Below the pieces are notes generated by a model. The model saw only the letters and a program-made list of their open reading frames with translations. It was not told the origin of the DNA and ran no database searches. Of a DNA stretch of 64,000 bases, positions 46,843-56,738 are shown in pieces. The translations under genes were made by a program, and so were the position numbers. Every line of letters starts with the position of its first letter. Within the stretch, counting starts at the first letter, position 1. Source of the stretch: Candidatus Hydrogenedentota bacterium (GTDB lineage: Bacteria > Hydrogenedentota > Hydrogenedentia > Hydrogenedentales > JAGMZX01); contig JAKQEQ010000023.1 in assembly GCA_029556545.1 (NCBI GenBank), positions 62,001 to 126,000 of the forward strand, written 5' to 3'.

Positions 46843-46896
46843 CATGGGCATCTTGCCCATGGTTTTCAGGAACACGGGCGAGACGCCCGTGCCACG
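46843..46896. repeat. dispersed double-hairpin repeat (copy 3)
   Basis: CATGGGCATCTTGCCCATG and ACGGGCGAGACGCCCGT followed by GCCACG, the same two-hairpin order as the unit at 12651. It sits 7 bases before the helicase start. Bases 46800-46832 just upstream (ACGGAAAGACACGAAAAGAC) are a second dispersed-repeat type. Confidence 0.75.
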
Positions 46897-46903
46897 GCGC
46901 GCC

Positions 46904-48139
46904 ATGACCTTCACGGACTTCGATCTCGAGCCCCGATGCCTGCGCGTACTCGATGCGATGGGCATCGAGACCCCGACGCCCATCCAGGAGCAGGCCATCC
47001 CGCTCGCCCTCGAGGGCCGGGACCTCATCGCGACAGCCCAAACCGGCACGGGCAAGACGTTGGGGTTCGCGCTCCCGGCGTTGACGCGGCTTGCGGGCGG
47101 GCCGTCGCGCAAGTGTCGCATGCTCGTGCTCGTGCCGACGCGCGAACTGGCCGTGCAGGTGCATGAGGTGGTCAAGGTCGTAGGCAAGGCGCTGCACCTG
47201 AAAACGGCGCTGCTCTATGGCGGCGTCGGCTTCGAGCCCCAGACGGCGGCGTTGCGCGCGGGGGCGGACATCGTCGTGGCGACGCCGGGGCGACTGCTGG
47301 ACCACATGGGACGCGGCGCGATGCGCTTCAAGGACCTCGAAATCCTCGTGCTGGACGAGGCGGACCGCATGCTCGATATGGGGTTTCTGCCGGACATCCA
47401 GCGCATCCTGCGCCAGTTGCCGCGGGACCGGCAAACAATGCTGTTTTCCGCGACGTTCCCGGATGAATTGCGGCGCATTGCGGCGGAAATGACGCGGGAT
47501 CCGCAGCGCATCAGCGTGGGCGCGGTGCGTATGCCCGTCGAGAGCGTACGCCAACTCCTGTACCCCGTGCGGCAGGAAGACAAGTCCCGCCTGCTTATAG
47601 AACTGCTCCGGGATGAAAAGGTCGACAGCGCCATCGTGTTTCTGCGCACGAAGAGCCGCACCCACCGCCTCGGTCTCGCACTGCGCAAGGCCGGCCTCAA
47701 ACCCGCCGTCATTCACGGCGACCTGTCGCAGGCGCAACGGCAACAGGCGCTCGACGGGTTCCGGAACGGGAAATATCGCATCCTGGTCGCCACGGACGTG
47801 GCGGCCCGCGGACTCGATATCGAGGACGTGAGCCACGTCATCAACTACGACATCCCGACGAACGCCGACGACTACATCCACCGCATCGGACGTACCGCGC
47901 GCGCGGAACGCGAGGGAGACGCGATCACCTTCGTGTGCCCGAACGAACACCCCGAGTTGGACAACATCGAGCGCGCACTTGGGCAAAACCTCCCCCGTTA
48001 CGAGTATGAGGGCGCGCCCCCTGTCCTCTCGACGTGGCAAGCCCCGACGGCACGGACCCCAGAGCAAGAGGAAGCACGGGGAACGAAACGCCGCGGCGCC
48101 ACGGTACGGCGCGCGCGCGGCTTCTTCCGCCGCCATTGA
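46904..48139 (+). CDS. DEAD-box RNA helicase, RhlE-like
   Basis: 411 residues from ATG 46904. Motifs in order: Q motif (PTPIQEQAIPLAL), AQTGTGKT, PTRELAVQV, TPGRLLDHM, VLDEADRMLDMG, SATFP, then DVAARGLDIEDVSHVINYD and HRIGRTARAEREGD. The C-terminal tail is short and basic. An in-frame ATG at 46844 lies in the repeat element and gives the peptide MGILPMVFRNTGETPVPRR; this is not part of relatives, so 46904 is preferred. It may act in ribosome assembly or RNA decay. Confidence 0.94.
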   Translation: MTFTDFDLEPRCLRVLDAMGIETPTPIQEQAIPLALEGRDLIATAQTGTGKTLGFALPALTRLAGGPSRKCRMLVLVPTRELAVQVHEVVKVVGKALHLKTALLYGGVGFEPQTAALRAGADIVVATPGRLLDHMGRGAMRFKDLEILVLDEADRMLDMGFLPDIQRILRQLPRDRQTMLFSATFPDELRRIAAEMTRDPQRISVGAVRMPVESVRQLLYPVRQEDKSRLLIELLRDEKVDSAIVFLRTKSRTHRLGLALRKAGLKPAVIHGDLSQAQRQQALDGFRNGKYRILVATDVAARGLDIEDVSHVINYDIPTNADDYIHRIGRTARAEREGDAITFVCPNEHPELDNIERALGQNLPRYEYEGAPPVLSTWQAPTARTPEQEEARGTKRRGATVRRARGFFRRH

Positions 48140-48235
48140 GCGAGGGAATTCACGATATACTTCCTCGCGTCTTGCGTTTCGCGCGCCAGCTCCCCATACT
48201 CACGCGGTGCTGTGTCAATAACGAGAACACGCTTG

Positions 48236-51200
48236 ATGTCCCGAGCCTGCATCTTCACGCTTGCGATGATTCCGGCAATCGCGGCGGCGACAACCGTCGA
48301 GTCGGTCATCCTCGCCGTCGAGGATCTGACCGCCGCGTTTCGGGAGCAATACGAGGAGGGACCGGCGTATCGTGATCGATTGCGCGCCATCGACCCGTCT
48401 TCGCCGGCGGGGGCCACAGCGTTCGAGGCGCTTGCGCGTGAGGCGTTGACGGCTAACCCGTTGCTGGATTTCGATGCGTTGTTAGTGATTAAACGGTCTG
48501 TAAGGCACTTGGGGCTGGTGCAGAATTGGGAAAGCAACTCGAGTCTGCCCAGGCGAGGCTTCGACAACGAAATCGCCGTACTCTCGATTGCGGGCGGCGC
48601 GGCCTCGCCGACGACGCTGTACCGGCCCTCTTCGGATGTATTTGTCGGCGACGTGGACCTCGATTTCGACGGATCGCGGCTTTTGTTCTCGATGCCGGGC
48701 GCGAACGGACGCTGGCAGGTGCATGAGATAAACGCGGACGGCTCGGAATTGCGCGAGCTGCCGCTGATAGTCGAGTCGGACGTGGACAACTACGACGCCT
48801 GTTATCTCCCCGACGGCAACCTCATCTTCAGTTCGACCGCGCCGATTGTCGGGGTGCCCTGCGTCACGGGGAGTTCCCATGTGTCGAACCTGTACCGTTG
48901 GGACCGCGCCACGGGCCATATCCGGCGGCTGACCTTCGAGCAGGACCACGATTGGTGCCCCGAGGTGCTCGAGGACGGGCGCGTTTTGTACCTGCGTTGG
49001 GAGTATTCGGATATTCCCCACTTCGTGTCGCGTATTCTGTTTTCGATGAACCCGGACGGCACGACGCAGCGCGAGTGGTACGGCAGCAACTCCTACTGGC
49101 CGAACGCGATGTTCTACGCGCGGCCCGTGCCGGGGCGTCCGACCCAATTCGTGGCGATCGTCGGCGGGCACCATGACGTGCCGCGCATGGGCGAACTGGT
49201 GTTGTTCGACACGGCGCGGGGCCGGCGCGAGGCCGACGGCGTGGTGCAGCGGATTCCGGGGCGGGGCAAGCGCGTCGAGCCGATCATCCTTGACGGCCTG
49301 GTCCAGGAATCCTGGCCGAAATTTCTGCACCCGTATCCCTTGAGCGACAAGTACTTTCTCGTGTCGGCCAAACCGACGGCGGAAGCGCTCTGGGGCATCT
49401 ATCTCGTGGATGTCTTTGACAACATGACACTGCTCAAGGAATTGGACGGCTACGCGCTGTTCGAGCCGTTCCCGCTGCGGTCCCGCCCGCGGCCGCCGAT
49501 CATCCCGCCCGCGTCGCGGCCGAACACGCAGACCGCGACCGTGTATATGCAGGACGTGTACGTGGGACCGGGCCTCGAGGGCGTGCCGCGGGGCGCGGTG
49601 AAGGCGCTGCGGCTATTCACCTATCACTTCGCCTATCACGGCATGGGCGGCCAGATAAACCGGGTCGGCCTCGACGGGCCATGGGACGTGAAGCGCATCG
49701 TGGGGACCGTGCCGGTCGAACTGGACGGCTCGGCGCTGTTCACGGTCCCGGCGAATACGCCGCTGTCGCTGCAGCCGCTTGATGACCAGGGCCAGGCGCT
49801 CCAACTGATGCGCAGTTGGATGACGGCCATGCCGGGGGAAACGCTTTCCTGCGTGGGCTGCCACGAACCGCAGAACAGCGCGCCGCCCTCAAAGCCCAGT
49901 CTCGCGGCGCGGCGCGCGCCGTCGCCTATCCGGCCCTGGTACGGGCCGACGCGCGGCTTTTCCTTCGATCGCGAGGTCCAGCCCGTGCTCGACAGGCATT
50001 GCGTCGCGTGCCACGACGGGCGCGACGGCGGCCCCGGACCTGACTTTCGCCGCGCGCCGCCGGTGCATCCGCCCGCGCCCGCGGACGCCTATCGCAAGGG
50101 TACGAAGTTCCCGCCGTCTTACCTCGCGCTCCGGCGTTACGTGCGCACGCCGACGATGGAGGGCGACATGCACCTGTTGCCACCGCTCGATTTCCACGCC
50201 AACACGACGCATCTGGTGCAGGTGCTGCGAAAGGGGCACCACGACGTCGCGCTCGACGCCGAGTCCTGGGACCGCCTCATCACGTGGATCGACCTGAACA
50301 CGCCCGCGCACGGTACGTGGCGCGAGATTGTCGGCGACGACCTGGTGCTGCCGCAGCGGGACCGGCGCCGTGAACTGCTCGCGCGCTATGCGCCCGGCGC
50401 GGACGACGACCCCGAGGAAATCCCGGCGGCGGAATCGGAGGTAGCGCGTGACGCAGGCGTCCCAAACTCCCTCTCCCCGAGGGAGAGGGGCGGGGTGAGG
50501 GTTGATAGAGACATGATGAACCTCGGGCCGCCCCCCGCGATAATGCATGCCGCCTCCGTGATTCACGATCATGGGCAAGATGCCCATGCCACGGGTCTCC
50601 GCGAGATCAGCCTCGGCGACGGCGTGACCATGACGCTGCGCCGAATTCCGGCGGGCGCGTTCGTAATGGGAAACGACGAGGGGCACGCGGATGAACGCCC
50701 CGCGCGCGTTGTCGAGATCGGCGCGCCGTTCTGGATGGGCGCCTGCGAAGTAACCAACGCCCAGTATGCCCGCTTCGACCCCGCGCACGACAGCCGGCTC
50801 GAAAACGGGGATTTCCTCCAGTTCAGCGTCGAGGAACGAGGCTATCCCCTGAATGCGCCGGAGCAGCCGGCGGCGCGCGTCAGTTGGCGCGATGCGATGG
50901 CGTTCTGCGACTGGTTGAACGCCTTGACCGGAGACGACTTCACGCTGCCCACGGAGGCGGAGTGGGAATATGCCTGTCGCGCGGGTACGGACACGCCGCT
51001 CTACTTCGGCGACTGCGACGCGAATTTCGCCGCCCATGCGAACCTCGCGGACAGGTCGCTCGCGCGGGTGGACCTGTTCGCGGCCTGGGGCCTGCCTTTC
51101 GGGGCGATACACCCGTGGCGGCCCGCCGTAAACAAGGTCGACGACGGATACCGCGTCTCCGCGCCCGTCGGGCGTCTTGCGCCCAATGCCTGGGGTCTTT

Positions 51201-51427
51201 ACGACATGCACGGCAATGTGGCGGAGTGGACAAGCTCGGACTACGAACACAACGGCGTGGGGAACTTGAAAGCGGTGCGGGGCGGCTCCTGGTATGACCG
51301 GCCCGAACGCGCGACTGCCGCGTATCGGCTCGGCTATGCGCCGTGGCAGCGGGTCTACAACGTCGGATTCCGCGTGGTCTGCCGGGGGCGTGCAACGGTC
51401 GCGGTTCGACACGAACAAGTAAAATAG
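48236..51427 (+). CDS. HzsA-related di-haem protein fused to SUMF1/FGE domain (first copy)
   Basis: 1063 residues from ATG 48236 (GTG 48212 is an alternative). Signal peptide MSRACIFTLAMIPAIAAA. The body has PD40/propeller-like blades (GDVDLDFDGSRLLFSMPG, DVDNYDACYLPDGNL, NSYWPNAMFYARPVPG) known from HzsA-related planctomycete proteins, and two haem c motifs: CVGCH at residue 539 and CVACH at 589. From about 790 a SUMF1/formylglycine-generating-type domain follows (PAGAFVMGNDEGHADERPAR, LPTEAEWEYACRAGT, MHGNVAEWTS, GGSWYDRPERA). The linker 740-785 is made of two dispersed repeats read in frame. 68 bases before the second copy. Periplasmic electron transfer is likely; substrate unknown. Confidence 0.85.
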   Translation: MSRACIFTLAMIPAIAAATTVESVILAVEDLTAAFREQYEEGPAYRDRLRAIDPSSPAGATAFEALAREALTANPLLDFDALLVIKRSVRHLGLVQNWESNSSLPRRGFDNEIAVLSIAGGAASPTTLYRPSSDVFVGDVDLDFDGSRLLFSMPGANGRWQVHEINADGSELRELPLIVESDVDNYDACYLPDGNLIFSSTAPIVGVPCVTGSSHVSNLYRWDRATGHIRRLTFEQDHDWCPEVLEDGRVLYLRWEYSDIPHFVSRILFSMNPDGTTQREWYGSNSYWPNAMFYARPVPGRPTQFVAIVGGHHDVPRMGELVLFDTARGRREADGVVQRIPGRGKRVEPIILDGLVQESWPKFLHPYPLSDKYFLVSAKPTAEALWGIYLVDVFDNMTLLKELDGYALFEPFPLRSRPRPPIIPPASRPNTQTATVYMQDVYVGPGLEGVPRGAVKALRLFTYHFAYHGMGGQINRVGLDGPWDVKRIVGTVPVELDGSALFTVPANTPLSLQPLDDQGQALQLMRSWMTAMPGETLSCVGCHEPQNSAPPSKPSLAARRAPSPIRPWYGPTRGFSFDREVQPVLDRHCVACHDGRDGGPGPDFRRAPPVHPPAPADAYRKGTKFPPSYLALRRYVRTPTMEGDMHLLPPLDFHANTTHLVQVLRKGHHDVALDAESWDRLITWIDLNTPAHGTWREIVGDDLVLPQRDRRRELLARYAPGADDDPEEIPAAESEVARDAGVPNSLSPRERGGVRVDRDMMNLGPPPAIMHAASVIHDHGQDAHATGLREISLGDGVTMTLRRIPAGAFVMGNDEGHADERPARVVEIGAPFWMGACEVTNAQYARFDPAHDSRLENGDFLQFSVEERGYPLNAPEQPAARVSWRDAMAFCDWLNALTGDDFTLPTEAEWEYACRAGTDTPLYFGDCDANFAAHANLADRSLARVDLFAAWGLPFGAIHPWRPAVNKVDDGYRVSAPVGRLAPNAWGLYDMHGNVAEWTSSDYEHNGVGNLKAVRGGSWYDRPERATAAYRLGYAPWQRVYNVGFRVVCRGRATVAVRHEQVK
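50469..50501. repeat. dispersed hairpin repeat inside the coding region
   Basis: CCCTCTCCCCGAGGGAGAGG and the following GGCGGGGTGAGGG form a palindromic unit common as an intergenic repeat in many bacteria. Here it is translated as SLSPRERGGVRV in the linker of the first HzsA-related protein. Confidence 0.75.
50570..50593. repeat. dispersed hairpin repeat (copy 4), translated
   Basis: CATGGGCAAGATGCCCATG plus CCACG, the half-unit of the family at 12651, read in frame as HGQDAHATG inside the HzsA-related gene. It lies 69 bases after the other translated repeat. Confidence 0.8.
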
Positions 51428-51495
51428 CGCTGGGTTGTCTCTCGATGCGTCACGGTCTATCTTGGTTGCGGTCTGGAAAGCGGAGTGTGTTGACA

Positions 51496-54400
51496 ATGCC
51501 GCCTTCTCGCGTGTGTCTCACCGGCGTTCTGCTCGCCGTAATCGCTTCGAGCTTCTCCTGCGCGGACGGCCTCCATCAGGCTATCGTCACGCAGGCGGCG
51601 CTGAGCGCTGGGGCGCGCCAGAATCACCTTGAGACGATAAGGCGCCTGGACCGCGTGAGTCCGCCGGCGCTGCGCCGGGCCATCGAGGACCTCAGCCGCG
51701 ATTACCCCGACACGTATGGTCCGGTAAGCGCCCGCCTCGCCCAATTGGAGGTTATCGAAACCCGCCTCGAAGCCGTGCGCGAAGCCGTCGGGCGCGGCGA
51801 AGCGGAGGCGCTGGCGGAGGCCGAGGCGATACTCGCGTTCCAGCGCGCCGCGCTGCTCGATAATCCCTTGCTCGATTTTGATCACCTATTGATTGTGCGG
51901 CGGAGCGATCAGAGCCCCGTGCTCGGGCTGCCGCAAAACTGGCAAGGCAATTGCAGCCTGCCGCCCGGCGACTATAACAACGAGATCGCCATCATCCCGC
52001 TGCGCGGCGGGGACGACGCCGACCGGGTGGCGTATCGGCCTGCAGACGGGCGATTCCTCGGCGACGTGGACCTGCATTTCGACGCCGGAAAGATGCTGTT
52101 CTCGATGCCGGATGATCGCGGCAGGCACCAGATTTGGGAAGTGTGCGTGGACGGATCGGGACTGCGGCAAGTCACGCCGGGCGAGGAACCGGACGTCGAC
52201 AACTATGACGCCTGTTACCTGCCCGACGAGCGCATCGTCTACGGGTCCACCGCGTGTTACCACGGGATTCCCTGTGTGTTCGGCGGCGACGCGGTGGCGA
52301 ACCTCCACATCATGAACCCGGACGGGAGCGGTAGTCGCCAACTCTGCGTGGACCAGGATCACAACTGGTGCCCGACGCTGCTGCACAGCGGGCGGGTCCT
52401 GTACCTGCGGTGGGAATACGCGGACCTGCCGCACTCGAACAGCCGCATCCTGTTCCACATGAACCCGGACGGCACGGGCCAGATGGAGTATTACGGCAGC
52501 AATTCGTATTGGCCGAACGGCGTCTTCTTCGCCCGGGCCGTCCCGGACCACCCGACGATGGTCGTCGGCATCGTCACCGGGCATCATGGCGTCCGGCGTA
52601 TGGGCGAACTCGTGCTTTTCGACCCGAAACGGGGCCGGAGCGAGGCGGACGGCGTCGTGCAGCGCATCCCCGGCTATGGGCAGCCGGTCGCGCCGATTAT
52701 CCGGGACCGCCTGGTGGACGACTCGTGGCCGAAATTCCTCCATCCCTATCCGTTGAGCAGCAAGTATTTCCTGACGGCGGCGCAACCCACCCCTGAAGAC
52801 CGATGGGGCATCTATCTGGTGGACGTGTTCGACAACATGCTGCTGCTGCGTGAGGAGGCGGGGCGCGTCCTCTTCGAGCCGATCCCGCTCCGCAAGACAG
52901 CCCGCCCCCCGATCATCGCCGACCGCGTGAACACGACGCGCGACGATGCTCTCGTCTTTCTCGTGGATGTCTATCGCGGCGACGGACTCGCGGGCATCCC
53001 GCGCGGCGTCGTGAAGGCGTTGCGGGTGTACGCCTACGTCTTCAGTTATCGTGGCATGGGGGGGCTGCTGGGCATGGTTGGCATGGACGGCCCCTGGGAT
53101 GTCAGACAAATACTCGGCACCGTGCCCGTCGAGGACGATGGATCGGCCTTGTTCCGCGTGCCCGCGAATACGCCCCTCGCCGTGCAGCCGCTCGATGCCG
53201 ATGGCAAGGCGCTGCAACTCATGCGAAGCTGGTTTACGGCGATGCCGGGCGAGACCCTGTCGTGCGTGGGCTGTCACGAGCGCCAGAACATGACGCCGCC
53301 GCAAACCATGCCGCTCGCGGCGCGTCGCGCCCCGTCGGTAATTGCGCCGTGGTACGGTCCCCCGCGCGGGTTCAGCTTCGTGCGCGAGGTGCAACCCGTG
53401 CTGGATCGTCACTGCGTGTCGTGTCATGACGGGACAACGCTGCCGGACCTGCGCGGCGGCGAGATGGTCTCGGACTGGACCTCCGGCATCGCCGGCCACG
53501 CCGATCCACAGGTAGGCGGCAGATTCTCAAAGGCGTATGCGGAATTGCATCGGTACGTGCGCCGTCCCGGCATCGAGAGCGACATGCATCTTTTGTCCCC
53601 CATGGATTTTCACGCGGACACGACGGAACTTGTGCAAGTCCTCCGCAAAGCGCCTTGCGGCGCGACGCTTGATCCGGAATCCTGGGACCGCATCATCACG
53701 TGGATCGACCTCAACGCCCCGTATCATGGTTCGTGGACGGAGATGCTCGGGAAAGATCGGGTTGCGCCGGTGGCCGATCGGCGGCGCGCACTGCGAATGA
53801 AATACTGCGGCATGGACGAGGACCCCGAGACGTTGCCGCCGCTGCCGGGGCCTATCGAGGCCGCGCCGATGCGCAAGGCCGACGTCTCGGGCGCCCAGGA
53901 ACCGCCCCCGTCGCCGCCGGAATGGCCGCTGACACCCGAGGAGGCGCGCCGCCGACAAGCGGTGTCGGGCGAGACTGACCGCGTCGTGCCGCTCGGGCAG
54001 GGAGTGGACCTGCACCTGGTCTTCGTGCCGGCGGGCGCGTTCCTCCTGGGATGCCCGGACGGCGAACCGGATGCGCAGCCGGTTGCCGCCGTGAACATCG
54101 CCGATCCGTTCTGGATGAGCGTTCTCGAAATCACCAACGCACAGTACGCGCTATTCGATCCCGCCCACGACAGCCACGTCGAGTCGAAACACGGCTATCA
54201 ATTCGGCGTTCATGGCTACCCGCTCAGTGAACCGAATCAGCCGGTCGTACGCGTGTCCTGGGAACAGGCCATTGCCTTTTGCGACTGGCTCAGCAATCAG
54301 ACGGGCGAGACCTTCGACCTGCCGACGGAAGCCCAGTGGGAATATGCCTGCCGCGCGGGGTCGGCGACGTCGTTTCATTTCGGCGATGTCGAGACGGATT

Positions 54401-54858
54401 TCGCGCCGTACGCCAACTTGGGCGATGTCGAGTTGGCTCGGCTCGCGAGCAATCCCTACCTGCTGGATGAAGAGCCGCTGCAACACCCGAATCGATACGA
54501 TGACTGGGTCCCTCGGGATACCCGTTTCAGTGACGGCTCGCTCGTGTCCGCGGCGTCCGGCGAGCGCGGGCCCAATACCTGGGGGCTGCACGACATGCAC
54601 GGCAATGTCTGGGAGTGGACGCGGAGTCTATATCGCGGTTACCCTTATGAGGAGGGAGGCGGCCGGAACGCGCGAAGCGCCGAAGGACGGCGCGTGGTGC
54701 GGGGCGGCTCCTGGTATGACCGGCCCAAACGGGCGACTGCGGCGTATCGGCTCGCGTATGCGCCGTGGCAGCGGGTGTTTAACGTGGGTTTTCGGGTAAT
54801 CTGTGTCGATAAGGATGCGACGGTGCGGACCGTCACACTGCGGGGAGAAATCGAGTGA
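51496..54858 (+). CDS. HzsA-related di-haem protein fused to SUMF1/FGE domain (second copy)
   Basis: 1120 residues from ATG 51496 (ATG 51445 possible). The signal segment is CLTGVLLAVIASSFSC. A helical stretch (residues 40-130) is longer than in the first copy. The propeller-like part (NPLLDFDHLLIVRRSD, LPQNWQGNCSLPPGDYNNEI, QDHNWCPTLLHSGRVLYLRWEY) matches the first copy over most of its length. Haem motifs are CVGCH (590) and CVSCH (640). The SUMF1-type domain runs from about 836 with LPTEAQWEYACRAGS and MHGNVWEWTRS. The linker here is ordinary Pro-rich sequence with no dispersed repeats. The stop overlaps the next start. Confidence 0.86.
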   Translation: MPPSRVCLTGVLLAVIASSFSCADGLHQAIVTQAALSAGARQNHLETIRRLDRVSPPALRRAIEDLSRDYPDTYGPVSARLAQLEVIETRLEAVREAVGRGEAEALAEAEAILAFQRAALLDNPLLDFDHLLIVRRSDQSPVLGLPQNWQGNCSLPPGDYNNEIAIIPLRGGDDADRVAYRPADGRFLGDVDLHFDAGKMLFSMPDDRGRHQIWEVCVDGSGLRQVTPGEEPDVDNYDACYLPDERIVYGSTACYHGIPCVFGGDAVANLHIMNPDGSGSRQLCVDQDHNWCPTLLHSGRVLYLRWEYADLPHSNSRILFHMNPDGTGQMEYYGSNSYWPNGVFFARAVPDHPTMVVGIVTGHHGVRRMGELVLFDPKRGRSEADGVVQRIPGYGQPVAPIIRDRLVDDSWPKFLHPYPLSSKYFLTAAQPTPEDRWGIYLVDVFDNMLLLREEAGRVLFEPIPLRKTARPPIIADRVNTTRDDALVFLVDVYRGDGLAGIPRGVVKALRVYAYVFSYRGMGGLLGMVGMDGPWDVRQILGTVPVEDDGSALFRVPANTPLAVQPLDADGKALQLMRSWFTAMPGETLSCVGCHERQNMTPPQTMPLAARRAPSVIAPWYGPPRGFSFVREVQPVLDRHCVSCHDGTTLPDLRGGEMVSDWTSGIAGHADPQVGGRFSKAYAELHRYVRRPGIESDMHLLSPMDFHADTTELVQVLRKAPCGATLDPESWDRIITWIDLNAPYHGSWTEMLGKDRVAPVADRRRALRMKYCGMDEDPETLPPLPGPIEAAPMRKADVSGAQEPPPSPPEWPLTPEEARRRQAVSGETDRVVPLGQGVDLHLVFVPAGAFLLGCPDGEPDAQPVAAVNIADPFWMSVLEITNAQYALFDPAHDSHVESKHGYQFGVHGYPLSEPNQPVVRVSWEQAIAFCDWLSNQTGETFDLPTEAQWEYACRAGSATSFHFGDVETDFAPYANLGDVELARLASNPYLLDEEPLQHPNRYDDWVPRDTRFSDGSLVSAASGERGPNTWGLHDMHGNVWEWTRSLYRGYPYEEGGGRNARSAEGRRVVRGGSWYDRPKRATAAYRLAYAPWQRVFNVGFRVICVDKDATVRTVTLRGEIE

Positions 54859-56693
54859 AACACGGATGCGTTAGCGGAATCTTGCTGGTGATTATGGCCG
54901 CGTTCGGCGCGCCAGCGCAGGAAACCGCGGCGACCTATCGGTCGCCTGTGGCGATCGTGGCGGACCCGACGGGAGCGGTCTCGTATGTGGCGGAGCACAC
55001 GGGCGGCAGGGTGACGGTGTTGGTTCCTGCTTCGGGCGCCGTCACGCGGGAGATCCCGGTGCCGGCGCCGGTGAGCGGACTGGCGCTCACGCCCGACGGC
55101 GCGCGCCTCTACGTCACGTGCGGCGAAGCGGAGGGCGTCCTGGCGGTCGTAAACGTCGGTGACGGGAACGTGGATCGCACAATCGGCGTGGGCCACACGC
55201 CGACCGGCGGCGCGCCGCATCCGGACGGCAAGACGTTCTACGTGTGCAACCGATTCGACAACACTATCGGCGTGGTGGACTTGGTCGAGGGTCGCCAGAC
55301 GGCGCGCATCGACGTGGCGCGCGAGCCGGTCGCGGCGGCGATAACGCCCGACGGACAGTGGCTTGTCGTGGCGAATCATCTGCCGGCGGGGCCGTCCGAC
55401 GGCGAGTACACGGCGGCGGCGGTGTCGATCATCGACGTTGCGCGACAGGCGGAGGAGACGCGCGTTAATTTGCCGAATGGGAGCACGGGGTTGCGCGGGC
55501 TGTGCCTGTCGCCGGACGGGAAGTTCGCCTACGTGACGCATATTCTCGGGCGGTACCACCTGCCGACGACGCAATTGGAACGGGGGTGGATGAACACGAA
55601 CGCGTTGAGCGTGATCGACGTGGCCGGAAAGCGGCTGGTGAACACGGTGCTGCTCGACAGCGTCGACCTCGGCGCCGCGAACCCGTGGGGCGTGGTGTGC
55701 GCGGACGGGGGCCGGTTCCTGTGCGTGGCCCACGCGGGCACGCACGAGATCAGCGTGATCGACCTGCCCGCGCTGCACGCGAAGCTGGACCGGGTAGCCG
55801 CGGGCGAGCGCGTGTCCGAGGTGTCGCGCGCGCCCGAGGACGTGCCGAACGATCTGGCGTTCCTGGTGGACCTGCGGCGGCGTATCAAGCTCGCGGGCAA
55901 CGGGCCGCGAGGCATCGCCGCCGTCGGCACAACGGTGTATGCGGCGGAATATTTCACCGACTCGATAGGGGTGGCGGCCATTGCGCCGGACTCGCGCGCA
56001 AAAGCCGCTTCGTTGCCGCTCGGACCGGAACAGTCCATCAGCGTCGTCCGCAAGGGCGAGATGTTCTTCAACGACGCGGCGCTCTGTTTCCAGCACTGGC
56101 AGAGTTGCGCGAGTTGCCACCCCGACGGCCGTGTCGACGGGCTGAATTGGGACCTGATGAACGACGGGCTCGGGAATCCCAAGAACACGAAGAACATGCT
56201 GCTCGCGCATGCTACCCCGCCCGCGATGTCGCTCGGCGTGCGGGACGCCGCCGAGACGGCCGTGCGCGCGGGTATCCGCTTCATCCAGTTCGCGGTGCGG
56301 CCCGAGGAAGACGCCGTCGCAATTGATGAATACTTGAAAGCGCTCCGGCCGGTCCCCAGTCCTCACGCACGAGACGCGGCATCCCGCGAGGCGGCGGACC
56401 GCGGCGCGAAGGTGTTCGATCGCGCGGGTTGCGCGGCATGTCATCCGGCCCCGCTCTACACGGACCTCCAACCTTACGACGTCGGCACGGCGAAGGGTAT
56501 GGACGAAGGAAGTCCCGTCGATACGCCGACGCTGATCGAGGCTTGGCGGACGGCGCCCTACCTGCACGACGGGCGCGCGGCCACGATGCTGGAGGTGCTG
56601 ACGACGTTCAATCCCAATGACCGACACGGCGCAACCTCGAATCTCACGCAAGACGAAATCGAGGATTTGGCCGCGTTTGTGTTGTCGAAGTAG
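54855..56693 (+). CDS. YVTN-type propeller fused to di-haem cytochrome c
   Basis: 612 residues, GTG start overlapping the previous stop (GTGA) with GGGGAG upstream. Signal peptide ends GAPAQ. Six or seven YVTN propeller blades follow (ARLYVTCGEAEGVLAVVNVGDG, GKTFYVCNRFDNTIGVVDL, GKFAYVTHILGRYH). Haem motifs are CASCH (residue 418) and CAACH (526) in a MauG/cytochrome c peroxidase-like domain, with SVDTPTLIEAWRTAPYLHDGRA near the end. Translational coupling with the HzsA-related gene argues for a shared complex or pathway. Confidence 0.88.
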   Translation: MKHGCVSGILLVIMAAFGAPAQETAATYRSPVAIVADPTGAVSYVAEHTGGRVTVLVPASGAVTREIPVPAPVSGLALTPDGARLYVTCGEAEGVLAVVNVGDGNVDRTIGVGHTPTGGAPHPDGKTFYVCNRFDNTIGVVDLVEGRQTARIDVAREPVAAAITPDGQWLVVANHLPAGPSDGEYTAAAVSIIDVARQAEETRVNLPNGSTGLRGLCLSPDGKFAYVTHILGRYHLPTTQLERGWMNTNALSVIDVAGKRLVNTVLLDSVDLGAANPWGVVCADGGRFLCVAHAGTHEISVIDLPALHAKLDRVAAGERVSEVSRAPEDVPNDLAFLVDLRRRIKLAGNGPRGIAAVGTTVYAAEYFTDSIGVAAIAPDSRAKAASLPLGPEQSISVVRKGEMFFNDAALCFQHWQSCASCHPDGRVDGLNWDLMNDGLGNPKNTKNMLLAHATPPAMSLGVRDAAETAVRAGIRFIQFAVRPEEDAVAIDEYLKALRPVPSPHARDAASREAADRGAKVFDRAGCAACHPAPLYTDLQPYDVGTAKGMDEGSPVDTPTLIEAWRTAPYLHDGRAATMLEVLTTFNPNDRHGATSNLTQDEIEDLAAFVLSK

Positions 56694-56738
56694 TATCGAA
56701 GGACAGGCAACGACGGTGTTCGTGAAGAGGGCGTTATC

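Noticed and set aside
50600-51427. SUMF1 domain as a sulfatase-activating enzyme
   Set aside because: No sulfatase gene is in the window, and the domain is fused to a haem protein, so another SUMF1-type role is more likely.
48236-54858. Genuine hydrazine synthase (anammox)
   Set aside because: Only HzsA-related bodies are present, without HzsB or HzsC, and they are fused to SUMF1 domains not found in hydrazine synthase.
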